Shown: positions 10,807 through 22,591 of the stretch, piece after piece
How the letters are laid out: every line of letters starts with the position of its first letter
How positions within the stretch are numbered: the first letter of the stretch is position 1
Source of the DNA: Osedax fenrisi
Taxonomy: Eukaryota; Annelida; Polychaeta; Sabellida; Siboglinidae
Assembly: GCA_964019155.1 (NCBI GenBank)
Contig: OZ025241.1
Span: 10,456,129 to 10,520,128 of the forward strand
Reading direction: 5' to 3'
Length of the DNA: 64,000 nt
The notes under the pieces: model-generated
What the model was told of the DNA's origin: nothing
The model's database searches: none
Seen by the model: only the letters and a program-made list of their open reading frames with translations
Position numbers and translations under genes: made by a program

Positions 10807-11726
10807 TATCTGTTTCAATAAATATAAATATAATTTATTTCTCAAATAATAGTCTGTTGAAAATGTTATGTACAGAGTTCCCTTTCATCAATAATCATCA
10901 TTAAAAATACTATAAAGCAGAATATTCCTATTTAAATTAAAACTATTTCCTATATATATATATATTATTTACACTAACAGAATTATAATAATATATACAC
11001 TATGAGAAGATACACATTTTATTAATACGAGAAGTAGATATAGTAGATATAGTAGATATAATTAATTATTTTAAGAAAAATTATTTTGAAAATATCTAAT
11101 TAGTTTTAATTACTATACAAATTATAAATCTATAGAATATAGTTTGTTTTCGTAATTTATAATTAATATAATCCTTTACAAATATCAGAAATCATAGTTA
11201 AAATATATCTTAATATATATTTCGTATTTAATTTTAATATAAATAAGTAGGCTTATTAATAAGTACCTATACTTTTTGTTTTCGTAAACTAATTATAGAA
11301 ATATAAATTGTTAAGATTGAACTATGGTTAATATCAAGACCTCCTATAACCTCGGTTATAGGAGGTCTTGTTAATATTCCCTTAAATTGGGTAAAAAAGG
11401 TTAATACGTTTATAATTTACCACTTTCTAGTTTATTAGCATATGCTCTAACATCTTCATGTACCTGTTTCCACCATATCTTCGTGTAAATTTAGAAATTT
11501 TTCTAAAATTCAATTTTCAAATAGGCCTAAATGACTCATATTTAATTAATTGATTATATTATTTTTATTTATTAATTAGAATTAATAATATATAAGAAAA
11601 ATACAGTTAAGACATTTTTTTTAATATAAATAGTAAAAAAATGTTTCCTAAATAATTCATGGGCCCCCCAAAATGTGGGGCCTCGGGCAATTGCCCGGTT
11701 TGCCCCCCCCCCTTAAGCCGGCCCTG
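9376..11726. mobile_element. non-autonomous hAT element, copy 1
   Basis: The ends are CAGGGCCGGCTTAAG and its exact inverse CTTAAGCCGGCCCTG. Flanks CTTTGAAA and CTTTGATA form an 8-bp target-site duplication with one mismatch. The 8-bp size and CAGGG termini are hallmarks of hAT. The insertion cuts the LINE-B motif A codons (AAAGCCTTTGA). The interior is AT-rich with no open frame, so it would need a transposase from elsewhere. Sub-terminal GGGCCCC/GGGGCC blocks extend the symmetry. It is a relative, in opposite orientation, of 36593-39107. Confidence 0.92.
11335..11370. repeat. perfect 17-bp inverted repeat with 2-nt loop
   Basis: CAAGACCTCCTATAACC is followed after TC by its exact inverse. 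The corresponding place in the other hAT copy (near 37010) lacks this hairpin, so it is a later change in copy 1. Confidence 0.9.
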
Positions 11727-12789
11727 CTTTGATACACTGGATGTTTTATGATACACACATGATATTTTAATCAATAAGCTTTATATTTATGGTATCAGAG
11801 GTATAGCGCTAAAATTAATAAAATCGTATTTATCAGATCGTATTCAATTTGTTAGATATAATAATACTGACTCTTATTATAATTATATAAAATGTGGTGT
11901 ACCACAGGGATCTGTACTCGGTCCGTTATTATTTATTTTATATATTAATGACCTTCCGAATATATCAGATACTTTTAAATCAGTTTTATTTGCAGATGAT
12001 ACAACTTTAATTTTTTCAAATACGTCTATTTTAGAATTAAAAAACCATATTCAATTTAATATTAACAAACTATATGATTGGTTGAATGTAAATAAATTGT
12101 TACTCAATATTAGTAAGACGAATGTATTATTATTTAATATAAGAAATAAAAATATTAATATTAATATGGATTTGAATATTAATAACATTAAAGTTAAACA
12201 AGTCAGTGAAATAAAGTTCTTAGGTGTTATTATAGATTGTAAATTGAATTGGAAATTGCAACTCAATTATGTTTCAAGTAAACTTTCTAGAACAATTGCA
12301 ATTTTACACAAAGTTAAAAATAAATTAAATATGAAATCTTTAATTTTATTATATAATGCTTTATTTTTATCACATCTTAATTATTGTTCAAATATTTGGG
12401 GGAATACCTTCAAATCCAGTTTAAAAAATATTTTCATTTTACAAAAAAGAGCAATAAAATGTATTTGTAATACTCATTCTATGTATACAAATTTCTATAC
12501 TATTTCTAATTCTCTTAAATTTGACGAGATTGTAAAAATGAATAGTATAAAATTTATGTTTCGAGCTAGGAATAATATTTTACCTAAGAATTTACAATTA
12601 TTATATAAAGCTAAATCTTATAATGGAAATCTGTTTCATAGAATAAAAGTACGAACTGACCGAAAAGCATTTTGTTTATCGAATACTGGTCCAATGCTGT
12701 GGAACAGATTACCACAAAAAATAAGAAATATTACGAAATTGAATAATTTTAAAACAATTTTTAAATCATTTATGATATCGTCTTATTAA
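11727..12789 (+). pseudogene. LINE-B ORF2, 3' part: reverse transcriptase palm and C-terminus
   Basis: After the second target-site copy the frame resumes with FDTLD. A stop and an apparent short local insertion (about 18 bp around 11737-11757) precede HDILINKLYIYGIRG. Then come CGVPQGSVLGPLLFILYINDL and motif C SVLFADDTTLIF, with both aspartates intact. WLNVNKLLLNISKT, FLGVIIDCKLNW and a C-terminal GPMLWNRLPQKIRN block, typical of L2/CR1-like LINEs, follow before the stop at 12787-12789. The catalytic core is preserved apart from the hAT insertion and one stop, so this copy was fairly young when the hAT landed. Confidence 0.88.
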
Positions 12790-13873
12790 TTTTAATTTTA
12801 TATTTTTATAATCTATTTTTAATTATTGTATTATGTGATATATTAATTTATTTGCTACCTTATATTATCAGTATTTATTTTATATATTTTATTTTTATAG
12901 TTTTATAGCTTTTATAGCTTTTAGTTATAGTTTTTTTTTAATATATTTTTATAATTTGTTATACAATTTTAATATTTGTGTTTTATTGGTTTATATTTTT
13001 GTAGGTACATATTATTCAATTATTTATTTTAAATACATGATGAGAATGATTGTGGGGTTTTTTGCAATTTTATTTTATTTTTTATTTTTATTTTTGTATT
13101 AAGTTTTTAATTGTACATATTTGTTATTACTTATTTTTAATTACTTACATATTAAATTTTATTTAAATTTTATTTAACATTCAGTATTATTTTCTATTCA
13201 GGAAGTCAATTTTTTGTTTTAAATATTAAATATTAAATATAAGATATTCACGAGTACTTTGTATTGATTATTTATGTTGCCGGTAATGGTTCGTGTCGGG
13301 GATGAGGATGCAATTGTTGTGTGGGGGCAATTGTTGCCAGTGCTCTTACTATTGGCGAAAGTGAGTTCCTTAAGGCATTGGATATAGAAACCCCAAATCC
13401 TCCAAGTTGATACACCTTTATCGACTTTCATTGGCAATCGATATAAAGTATTCTAGGTAGATTTTTTTATGACTATTTTTTTACTGATATCCTGGATAGA
13501 AATTTATATTATAATCTAATATTTTATTTAATATTATTTTAATTTTATACATAATTTTTCCCCCCACAATCACATTGGGTGAACGACTTGATAAGCTCTG
13601 CTTTTTCGTTCATCCAGGCTAATGCCCAAACTCTGATTATTATTATTATATATATATATATATATATGTATATAGAATACAAATCGGATGCCTATATACA
13701 TTTATTAATATATAGGCGTATCTATGTATTTGTATTATGGTCTATCGTATACGATATTTACAATACAATGCGCTTATACACTATATACACTATATACACT
13801 GTATATACGACACGTACACTTCTGACTATGACGTCATACACAAACACCGATAACTTGCGCACGCGCGTCACAG

Positions 13874-13993
13874 GGTCTATTCTGGGCGACGGTCTACATG
13901 AGCATTCTGAACCTGGTGGCCATAGCATTCGAGCGGTACGTGTCCGTCTGTATGGTGACCTCGGAGTTCACCTTCAACGATAAGTTCACCAAG
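13874..13993 (+). CDS. class A GPCR, exon 3: TM3 with ERY and loop 2
   Basis: This 40-codon exon starts after GCGTCACAG and ends before GTCAGC, phase 0. It encodes GLFWATVYMSILNLVAIAF followed by ERY, the DRY-class motif that contacts the G protein (Arg about residue 205). The second intracellular loop, VSVCMVTSEFTFNDKFTK, follows. Upstream DNA is a non-coding (TA) and ATACACTAT repeat region, so the GC-rich exon stands out. Joining to exon 2 gives CYMWHTQ+GLFWATV, a continuous TM3. The usual loop-2 Pro and hydrophobic residue are not obvious. Confidence 0.9.
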
Positions 13994-14034
13994 GTCAGCC
14001 TAGCGCGCAGGTCACCTAGTCTGCTTATATTGAG

Positions 14035-14125
14035 GGGTGATTGTCTCGATAAGCAACATTGCTTCTATAATTACCCTGGCATTGCCTAAATCTGATAATA
14101 ATAATAATAATAATAATAATATTGT
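14035..14125 (+). mobile_element. very short LINE 3' terminus with ATA tail
   Basis: GATTGTCTCGATAAG, then TTGCTTCTATAATTACC and TCTGATAATAATAAT match the 3' end seen inverted at 27655-27740. They also resemble the 3' end of LINE-B at 13578-13650. Only the last roughly 90 bp was inserted, as happens with heavy 5' truncation. Confidence 0.65.
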
Positions 14126-14325
14126 CGAAGAAATCTTATAGTTATGTTGCTATATCCGTGTTGTTGTTAAATGTGGATTGTTGAACTACGCGATTTATTA
14201 ACCAATAGAAATAGGTTGAATTCCAAATAATAGTGAGTCGAGATATTCATGCAAGAAGTAACAACTATAGTATACAAGTGGTTTTTATTTTATATATTTG
14301 TATATTATTCTCTTGTGATTATATA

Positions 14326-14387
<62 letters not shown>

Positions 14388-14501
14388 ATAAGTAATTCAG
14401 TAATTCATAGAGTATAATATATAAATATATAATATATACGCCGCTTGTATTGTTTACTTATTGTAATGCTTACATATATAATATATATATATATATATAT
14501 A

Positions 14502-15350
14502 ATGATTATGATGATGATGATATAAGGTTTATTGTGCACTAAAATAGGGTCATATGTCTACATGTCTACACAATACGACCCCTTCGCTCGTGCGGGAAGA
14601 AAATAACAATAAAATAATAGTAATACGATAACAATTTAATACTAATATACATTGAATATACCACGGACAAAAAAAATAAGTAATATAGAGGACTATTATA
14701 TACTACAGTCTGCATTGATATGGTGGAGTGTTATATAATAATAAGATAATAATAATACAATAACAATTTAATAATAATACACGTTGAATATAACACGGAC
14801 AACAATACTAAGTTGGATTATTTAATGATTAGAGGTAGAGAGAAAAGAAGAAATAAGATTTATAAATATTTTGTGGGATCTAATAGAACGAATGGTAGGA
14901 TGGAGGGAATTCCATAGGGTAGGACCGGAATTTTTAAAAGCTCTAGAATTCTAAATTAATTTAGGGAAGTTTTATTAGAGTTCTGGGAGATAAGTTGAGG
15001 AGCATTTTGGTAACGAAGAGAATATAATATTGTATGTTTTTAATTAGATCAGAGATATAGCTAGGGGTGAAAGAATATATTGATTTATGGATTATAGATA
15101 TCACACGTAATTTACACCTGAGGGAGAAGGGTAGCCACATACGATATGATTGATGTGATATTGTAGTAAAGGATCCAGTCGTGTTATACATAAGTAGTAC
15201 GTATTGAGGAACGGATAATCCGATTTAATGGAGCAGTAGCTTTAGCAGGAAGTAAATTCAGTAGGGAAGAACAGTAGTAGAGTCGGGAAAGTACAAGAGC
15301 ATTTATTACAGTTTTAGTAAGGTTTCTGGAAAGTGATTTCTGTAAAAAAA
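14502..15350 (-). mobile_element. LINE-C 3' fragment (reverse transcriptase C-terminus and 3' UTR)
   Basis: On the minus strand the segment reads through a LINE C-terminal region (MWLPFSLRCKLR at 14961-15191, then an FKNSGPTLWN-type block). A conserved 3' UTR (CGCACGAGCGAAGGGG) and an ATC-repeat tail at 14502-14522 follow, abutting (TA)n. Four relatives share this end: 28937-29290, 30647-31260, 40434-41110 and 44210-44412. Frameshifts mark it as dead. Confidence 0.8.
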
Positions 15351-15354
15351 AATC

Positions 15355-15392
<38 letters not shown>

Positions 15393-15848
15393 GCTTCAGA
15401 TTCCTTGAGTAAAAAGAGTACAGTAACGTAATGTGTAATTATAGCACGTGATAAGAAAGGCGTTAACAACCTTTAGAGTAATTATATTTTAGTTACAAGG
15501 TTTGAAGTATATGCATATATCATTCCATGGAATACGAGGTATAGTATATTATTTAATAACAAATTACTTTTCAGAGAAGGTGCCTGAATCAGGCAGCCTA
15601 TTGTATACAATATATAATTTTTTATATAATAATATTAAGTATAAATATATGATTTATATGATATAGAATTATATATAATGATATCAATTAAGGTGCTCCC
15701 AATGCCTATAATGTTGTGCCCATTATTATGCTTAATATATACATATATATATAATATATCATATAATATATTATATATATATATATATATTTATGTTATA
15801 TCATAAATATTTATCTTACGTAATTACTAATTGTATTATGATATATTA

Positions 15849-15940
<92 letters not shown>

Positions 15941-16149
15941 ATTATATATAAATTTCTATTTATCAATTATGATAAAAATAATTTGATATATTAATAAATT
16001 ATTTAACAATAATTATATTTTTTCTTGATCATTTATTTTGATTTATGAATTCCTATTAAATGCCTATAATTATCTCTATAAATTATCACATTATATAACA
16101 TATAGTTATGAACAGTGATTTTATTAAATACCAGATAGTATATATATAA

Positions 16150-16245
16150 GGACATCAGAGCCATATATGGTGAAAACTTCATCTAAGTTCCTGGATGGGA
16201 TGAAAGGACTCCACCAAATAAAATAACAAAATAACAATAATAATA
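16150..16245 (+). mobile_element. SINE family 2, 3' fragment
   Basis: GGACATCAGAGCCATATATGG, TTCCTGGATGGGATGAAAGG and ACTCCACCAAATAAAA match the 3' half of the full copy at 45390-45684, followed by an AACAATAAT tail. The tRNA-like head is absent. Confidence 0.8.
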
Positions 16246-16346
16246 TATATATATTATTTTTAGATTTTTATAACTTAGATTATTATAACTTATAAATTAT
16301 AAAATTAAACCGACAACATATAATTACCATGTTGAAACGCCGCCAG

Positions 16347-16514
16347 GGTGTGATACTGGCTATCTACGGAGCAGGTGCGGTCATGTCCTTCCCGATGTAC
16401 ATTCACTTCCGGTGGGAAGATGGAGTCTGCGTCCCGGAAGTCTATTTCAACACCAGTTTCATGGTAGAGCATTTCCACTTCATGTACGCCTGTATCTGGC
16501 TCCTGGTCGCCTGG
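16347..16514 (+). CDS. class A GPCR, exon 4: TM4, loop 2, first half of TM5
   Basis: This 56-codon exon starts after CGCCGCCAG and ends before GTTTTT, phase 0. TM4 reads GVILAIYGAGAVMSFPMYI, with Pro near its end but a Tyr where class A receptors almost always have Trp. The second extracellular loop has WEDGVCV, whose Cys (about 252) is the expected partner of the TM3 Cys, and an NTS sequon. TM5 begins at FHFMYACIWLLVAW and is completed by exon 5 (VIPCIGFIVAY). The donor CTGG/GTTTTT is acceptable but not strong. A frame-compatible read-through gives only a short tail, so splicing here is preferred. Confidence 0.87.
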
Positions 16515-16560
16515 GTTTTTATACGTATACGTATACCATATATGGCGGTATGTATACCGA

Positions 16561-16721
16561 CAACTCTCGATATCTCAGAATAATGCTCAGAATAACCCCC
16601 TAAGTCATACCTAGTTTTACTAATGTTAGTGCTAACTTCGTATCTATATAAATACGCGTATACGAATATTTCAATATATTATACGCACATATCTTCGGAA
16701 ATTCTGAGATATCGAGTGTTG
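16561..16721. repeat. small inverted-repeat element just inside intron 4
   Basis: CTCGATATCTCAGAAT at 16566-16581 is inverted at 16701-16716, within 21-bp arms that differ at one base. It has the size and shape of a MITE or foldback, 50 bp after the exon-4 donor. Confidence 0.6.
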
Positions 16722-16855
16722 TTAAAATACTATTCGTATTATATATAATAACTATTACGTTATATAAGAATATATCCTGTATTGTATACAGTATGTAATA
16801 CAATATATTATGTGATACAATAAAATGTACGTTAATCAACTTATGGTTATATATA

Positions 16856-16890
<35 letters not shown>

Positions 16891-17436
16891 TGTTATGATC
16901 ATATGTATATGAATAAATATATAGACATTAGTTCAGTAAAATACATTTTATTTTATCATATACATATATATATATATTATTTAATATAAATTGACATATA
17001 AATTGACATATAATTAATCTCTATAGATCTATAAATCTATATATATTTATATATATATATATATATATTCAAGTTTAATTATATGCAAATATAATTATAA
17101 ATTATAATTGATATATAATTTAGTGTAATATATAATGTATAATTAAAATAATAAATAATACAAATAAATAAATAGTAATATATATTATTGATATAAATTC
17201 CAATTAATAATTTTTTTAAATACAACATGTGTTATTTCAAATACACATGAATACAGTCTTTATAATTATATATCAAGTACACATAGAATGTATAGTGCAC
17301 CTTATTGTAGCATTGTCAATGAATTAATCTTTCTCGCACATTTCAACGTCATCGTCCTATTTCACTACACACTTATATATAGGTAGTACATATTAGGTAC
17401 CTGTTACATATCTATTACATATATATATTATGTAAC

Positions 17437-17605
17437 TTTGTTCGGCATGCATACACCAAGGCGTTTTGTTATTAAATGTAAACCAAATGTTAATTTTTGT
17501 ACCATGTAGATTTGGGTATCAATTCATATCTATTTTGTCTTCCATATTTTTATTTTATTGTTGTTGTTTACCTAATAAACAATATATAATTATTATTATT
17601 ATTAG
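17437..17605 (+). repeat. dispersed 3'-end repeat with ATT tail, copy 1
   Basis: TTGTTCGGCATGCAT, GATTTGGGTATCAATTCA and TTTACCTAATAAAC followed by ATT repeats recur at 25864-26027 in the same orientation. The layout, with an AATAAA-like signal then an ATT tail, fits a LINE or SINE 3' end, but I cannot name the family. Confidence 0.75.
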
Positions 17606-17808
17606 TCCTTATATATTACTTGATTCTCTCACTGGTGGTAAAGTATACCGGCATATAAATTAATATTACATGTTACTTATTTTATATATTAAAGAAAAAC
17701 AATGTAGTTATTATAATAGTTATAATATATGGTATTTATAAATATATGATATATATATGATATATGATATATATATGATATATATCAAAATTACTAGCCT
17801 ACCTAGTA

Positions 17809-18558
17809 GGGGAAAGTAACCTAATACGGAAACTTTAAAAATAAATGGTCTTAACATTGTATGACTCATTATTTGTATTCAAAAATTACAATTTATTAAT
17901 ATTATATGATTATATATATTATTGTGATTTTAAAATGTATTTAATCATTTAATTCCATAGATAACGGGGGTGTCCGTATTCGGTACCCATGTCCGAATAC
18001 AGACACTCGTGTTATAATACGGACACCTAATATACCACTAGATAAACTATAAATTACAATTACATTATTTATAATTAACTTTATGAATAATGTATTCTAA
18101 TTTAATTAGTTAATAATGTATTTATCTTTATTATGTTTTTAAATAATAATACAATTTAAGTATCTAAATAAAAACATTTTTAGATTTAGCGTTATTGGTG
18201 ATATTAATATTATAACACACGCTATTTTCATAAAAATCAGAATAGTTAATCTATGAAGCATATACGCTGCTCGCTGATTGGCTATAGGGTATTCGTATTA
18301 AGACATCTAGAGTGTCCGTATTAGGGACTTATATGACCTATAGATATATGCTTATAACTTATGAATATTTGCTTATAATATATGCTTATAATTAATGAAT
18401 ATTTGATAATAAATATAGAAATTATATATATATATAATTTAAGAATGCTTTATTTTTTAATAATATAGTATTATATTTTATATCGATACATTTGTATATT
18501 CTTGAGAAGGTTTTAAGTTGAAATTTATTTTCATAAATTTAAAAACCTAATAAAATAA

Positions 18559-18602
<44 letters not shown>

Positions 18603-18749
18603 ATATCAGCAATATTTTGAATAATTAAAAAATAAAAAATACTTTTTTTAGACTATTTATATAATTATGAATATTTTATTCATTAAACATTTGTTGTAGG
18701 TTTATGGTTTCTGAGATACCGAGAGTGTCCGTATTCGGTTACTTCCCCC
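17809..18749. mobile_element. TIR element with GGGGAAAGTAACC ends, TA target
   Basis: The left end GGGGAAAGTAACCTAATACGG and the inverse of the right end GGGGGAAGTAACCGAATACGG match at 23 of 27 positions, and both are flanked by TA. The motif GTCCGTATT recurs internally in both orientations (about 17970-18020, 18310 and the right end), like sub-terminal transposase sites. There is no open frame. The TA duplication would suit Tc1/mariner-like or related elements, but superfamily is not certain. Confidence 0.75.
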
Positions 18750-19298
18750 TATTATTTGTTTAACAATAACTAGCCTACCTAGTAAAAATGACTATCCTAC
18801 CCAGTCGTCTTTCACCACATCAAAATGACTAGCTTACGAGTGTAAACGACTGGGATAATTGTGTGAGTGTATAATGTGATTATGAAGTGTATGCGTTGTT
18901 AACGATGTATACCGACGTTTATCCCCAGTAAACCAAACTGTTAATATAATATGCTGAACATATGTAATTGTTAATTAACATGTTGAACATTTTCATTTGG
19001 CTACATTTGTTGGTGTTGTTGAATATATTGCATTTTGATTATGTTGAACATATGTAAATTGTATTGAGTTGAACATGTTGCATTTTGATTATGTTGAACA
19101 TATGTAAATTGTATTGAGTTGAGCAGATGTCAAATATATGTATATATTAAATAACATATTTTAATTAAATTAAAATTGTATTCATTATAATTGTCTTGGC
19201 ATTCTTTATTTTTTCGTTTACAATTGGTTAGTTGTGTGTCAATTCATTTGTCTATTTCTTTAATAGGCACATGTTCGTGAATTCTTATTGAAGCCTCT

Positions 19299-19348
<50 letters not shown>

Positions 19349-19579
19349 TTAATATAAATATTAATTAATATATAATTATTAATAAAAATATAAATTAATA
19401 TATTATTAAAATATAAAATTTGGTATACATTTAAACTTTAATAAAAAGGTATATGAATATTTAACTTCAAATTTTTTACATAACTTCGGACTATGCTATG
19501 TATTTAATTACATATATATATTACATATTTATACATATATTTATATTAAAGTAATTATATAAACTAACCAGTTATACAT

Positions 19580-19735
19580 TTGTATACTTTTTTTTGGGCA
19601 AAATAAATTTATCCTCGTTGACAGCACTGAGAATAATAGCACCATACTTGTTTAGATGCAATATATTTAAACATAGAAAAAAGTGTTTCCCCAATGTTGC
19701 ATTCACCTAATCTTGATAAAGCTTCAACCTATATA
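19580..19735 (-). pseudogene. unassigned protein remnant inside the TIR element
   Basis: The complement reads VEALSRLGECNIGETLFSMF then KYIASK and, after a one-base frame change, KYGAIILSAVNEDKF. This looks protein-like in otherwise non-coding AT-rich DNA. I do not recognise the family. It could be a piece of the element's transposase or a captured host exon. It is broken and only about 50 residues long. Confidence 0.35.
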
Positions 19736-19775
19736 TAGGGATGTTAAAACATAATATTAAAGAATATATATATAT

Positions 19776-20209
19776 GTAACAAAGTGAAGTTCTTATATAA
19801 CTTTATTTCCACAAGGACCTGTATAATAACATAAATAATAATAATAATAATAATAATATAGTACAAAATATATTAACGACAATGATAATATGTACCTACC
19901 TGGTGAGACGCAGAATTAAAATTATATCAATCTCAGCGAGCGGCGTTCCTTTATAGGAAACGAATGACACGACATATACATAAACGATAACAAATATAAA
20001 TGACAAAACGAATACAAATTAATACAAATAATAAAACATTTAATTACAAAATAGAAATGTAAACATGTTATGCAATCAACCGAGCGTGAAGCCTAAAACA
20101 ATTTATGCATGCAGATATATTGTTATTACGTAATGACCGACTTGAATTTAATTCAATTCGACATACATGTATATTACATTAATCGATATATCTGCAGACT
20201 TCCCTTATA

Positions 20210-20212
<3 letters not shown>
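19776..20212. mobile_element. possible solo LTR or MITE nested in the TIR element
   Basis: Starts TGTAACAAAGTGAAGT and ends ACTTCCCTTATAACA, giving imperfect inverted ends of TG...CA type. The segment is less AT-biased than its surroundings (GACGCAGAATT, GAGCGGCGTTCC). No target duplication is readable because (TA)n and (CA)n flank it. Confidence 0.3.
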
Positions 20213-20299
<87 letters not shown>

Positions 20300-21149
20300 A
20301 GCATATATATATGTGGTATACATATATGTATACATAAAACAACTTCAGATATTTTATTGGATTTGTAAAATGATTGTATATGTTAACAATTATAATATAG
20401 TATTTATAAGTATACTTATACCTATAGGTATAAGTAGTACATATTAATATACAAATATATGTAGATAAGTATTATAAGTAAGCAATTATTAATAAGTGTA
20501 AATATATATAAATCAATTAATTAATTAAAAAATCGTAATTTATATACATCAATGGATTAACTGAAATATTTATTTCTAATGAAATATATTATATTAATAT
20601 AATAATAAATATTTATATATATTATATATCATTATTTATTTTAATATTTAGAATTTATAATATAATATTATAAATTAATTAATTATAATTAATATCTATA
20701 TATAGATAATATAATAATTAATATAAATATTATACACTATATTTAAAATATTGTCAACATTAGTGTCCTTATATTTACACTATTTTACTAATAGTTAATC
20801 ATATACATTAAATTACATGGTTATGTAATATTTACATATATGTAATTATATATAATTTAATTATTTTACAAAAATGTTAAATTAATACGTTCAATATATT
20901 ACATTTGTATAGAGTTCAACAGATGTGTACATTTTATGAGATTAACAGATTTCGATAAAAAAAATATACATTTTTTTTATATTATAGTAATTAAATATAC
21001 AATGAGGAATAATGTGATAAGATATATATATTAATATTTATACGCCATTTTGAATATATTACAATTAAAAACTAAGAACTGTTGAACTGATAAATATTAC
21101 ACATGTTCAGCATGTTATATTAACAGTTTGGTTTACTGGGTCCTATGTA

Positions 21150-21297
21150 GGGGCGCTGCAAAGATGTTGTATGTAGGGGGAGGGACAACCAATCAACATA
21201 AATTATGTGGTAACAGTGGGGCGGGGTCCAATACATAGGAGGTCCCCCTAGGTTTTAAAGTAGGGGACATAGCCCCTTCCCCCTGTTGCAGCGCCCC
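21150..21297. mobile_element. 148-bp MITE, TA target, GC-rich 12-bp TIR
   Basis: GGGGCGCTGCAA at the left is perfectly inverted at 21286-21297, and TA flanks both sides. The interior is G/C-rich (GGGGGAGGGACAACC, GGTCCCCCTAGG), in contrast with the surrounding DNA. It lies 9 bp from the right end of the 18924-21140 element. Confidence 0.8.
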
Positions 21298-21729
21298 TAA
21301 TCCTACATACTGTTTTATTTTATTGTAACATTTAATTATTGTATTGGTGTTTTTTAGTACGTATAATATATTTGATGATACACATATTTATGGCAGCTAC
21401 TGTTAGCTAATGCTTATATTTCTAATATTATAAATGTACACTTTTAACCACATTATTGGAAAATGTAATCATATTCCATTTTGATATACAGTACCATATC
21501 ACCACATAAGGTTTATATTTCACTAGTAATTAATTTTACTATAGGAAATTCAATTTGTATTACTATAGTAATTATATATATATATAATTCATGTGGTAAA
21601 ATGGCATTATATATATACAATATGTTATAACCATGCGGAATATGATTACATTTTCTAGAATTTGGTAAAATATATGGTATATTTGAACTGTGCCCTACAT
21701 TTATAAATGTAAAAGTATACTTGGTAAGG

Positions 21730-21912
21730 TAATTAGGTAAGGTGATTATTTATTTAGACACTCGTTATATTTTAAAATCTCACAAATGTTGAGAATATAT
21801 CAAAATAAATAAATTAAATAGTTAACAAACAAATTCGCAACTTCCTCTTGAATTCAGTGTGACTTCCTATACGTCGTAATGACTTGGGAAGAGAATTCCA
21901 CATGGAAGGATA
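21730..21912 (-). mobile_element. LINE C-terminal fragment
   Basis: On the minus strand 21822-21905 reads WNSLPKSLRRIGSHTEFKRK, the conserved W-N-x-L-P block near the end of L2/CR1-like LINE proteins, followed by LRICLLTI. It is distinct in sequence from LINE-B and LINE-C. Confidence 0.75.
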
Positions 21913-22591
21913 TACTACTTGTATATATATATATATATACATATATACATATACATATATTTAAATATATATATATATATATACAGTCAAATCTCGATAA
22001 CTCAACATGCCGATAAGTCAACATTGCCGATAACTCAACATCCCAAACATATTTGGTTGGATTCGTATATTTTACATGTTAACAAAAACCCTATTACTCA
22101 ACAAATATAACTCAACATACATATAACTCAACATGTTTTATATAATCCTAGCCTATGCATTACATGTAAATATACATCCGATAACTCAACATTTATGAAA
22201 AATCAAAATATCACAACAAATGTTGTTGGATTCGTATATTTTACATGTAATGAAACTGCATTGTTCAACAAATATAATTCAACATACATTAGTCAACATG
22301 GTTTTATTTAATAACATATGGATATAAATATATAAACGTAAAAATACAATTACAATTATTATATTATCATACGAGTACTATTTTGAATGCAGTTATGTGA
22401 GAAAACCATTACTTAAGTCTATAGACGTATTACCTATCCCGAATGCCCATTTACTACTACTACTACTACTACTTTAAATATTAGATTCGTATTATTTCGG
22501 ATTTTTATTATTGGATATCTAAAATACATTCCAATGTTTACCTTTGGGATTATATTTATTCGCGCCATTTTCAACCAACATACCGGTTCTG

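Larger units (their letters stand above)
7617..13650 (+). mobile_element. L2/CR1-like LINE (LINE-B), split by a hAT insertion
   Basis: ORF2 starts abruptly next to a (TA)n tract, so the element is 5'-truncated. It has endonuclease and reverse transcriptase domains interrupted at 9376-11726 by a DNA transposon. A 3' untranslated region then ends in a short hairpin-like segment (GATAAGCTCTG near 13588) and an ATT tail at about 13636-13650. Removing the insert leaves about 3.7 kb with a roughly 940-residue ORF2. Clade is inferred from the DLRKAF, GVPQGSVLGPLLF and ATT-tail features. Confidence 0.85.
6188..13873 (+). other. intron 2 (phase 0)
   Basis: Runs from GTTAGG to CACAG. It carries a (GT)n tract (6851-6896), a minus-strand SINE-1 between two (TA)n tracts, and a plus-strand LINE (7617-13650) that is itself split by a hAT element. 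The stretch 6188-6850 has no gene I can recognise. The interval 13650-13873 is (TA)n plus short ATACACTAT-type repeats leading to the acceptor. Confidence 0.8.
13994..16346 (+). other. intron 3 (phase 0)
   Basis: Runs from GTCAGC to GCCAG. It contains a LINE 3' terminus 40 bp after the donor, several (TA)n tracts (about 14328-14374, 15360-15390, 15850-15890, 15910-15936), a LINE-C 3' end on the minus strand and a SINE-2 tail. The acceptor GAAACGCCGCCAG has a weak pyrimidine tract, but no other AG nearby keeps the frame open. No extra coding signal is seen. Confidence 0.75.
18924..21140. mobile_element. 2.2-kb TIR element with about 46-bp termini
   Basis: CCCAGTAAACCAAACTGTTA at the left end is matched by the inverse of the right end, and similarity continues to about 46 bp with very few differences. 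Flanking TA (TTTA-TCC, GGTCC-TA) could be the target duplication. Inside are a 50-bp tandem duplication (about 19022-19122, unit with ATGTTGAACATATG), a long (TA)n tract, a possible LTR/MITE and a short protein-like remnant. No intact transposase is visible. Confidence 0.8.

Noticed and set aside
13219..13437. Minus-strand 72-residue frame in the LINE-B 3' UTR
   Set aside because: Less AT-rich, but no recognisable motif. Its position between the ORF2 stop and the ATT tail makes it 3' UTR.
16412..16603. Second plus-strand frame over exon 4
   Set aside because: Alternate-frame shadow of the TM4/TM5 exon. It does not join to the neighbouring exons.
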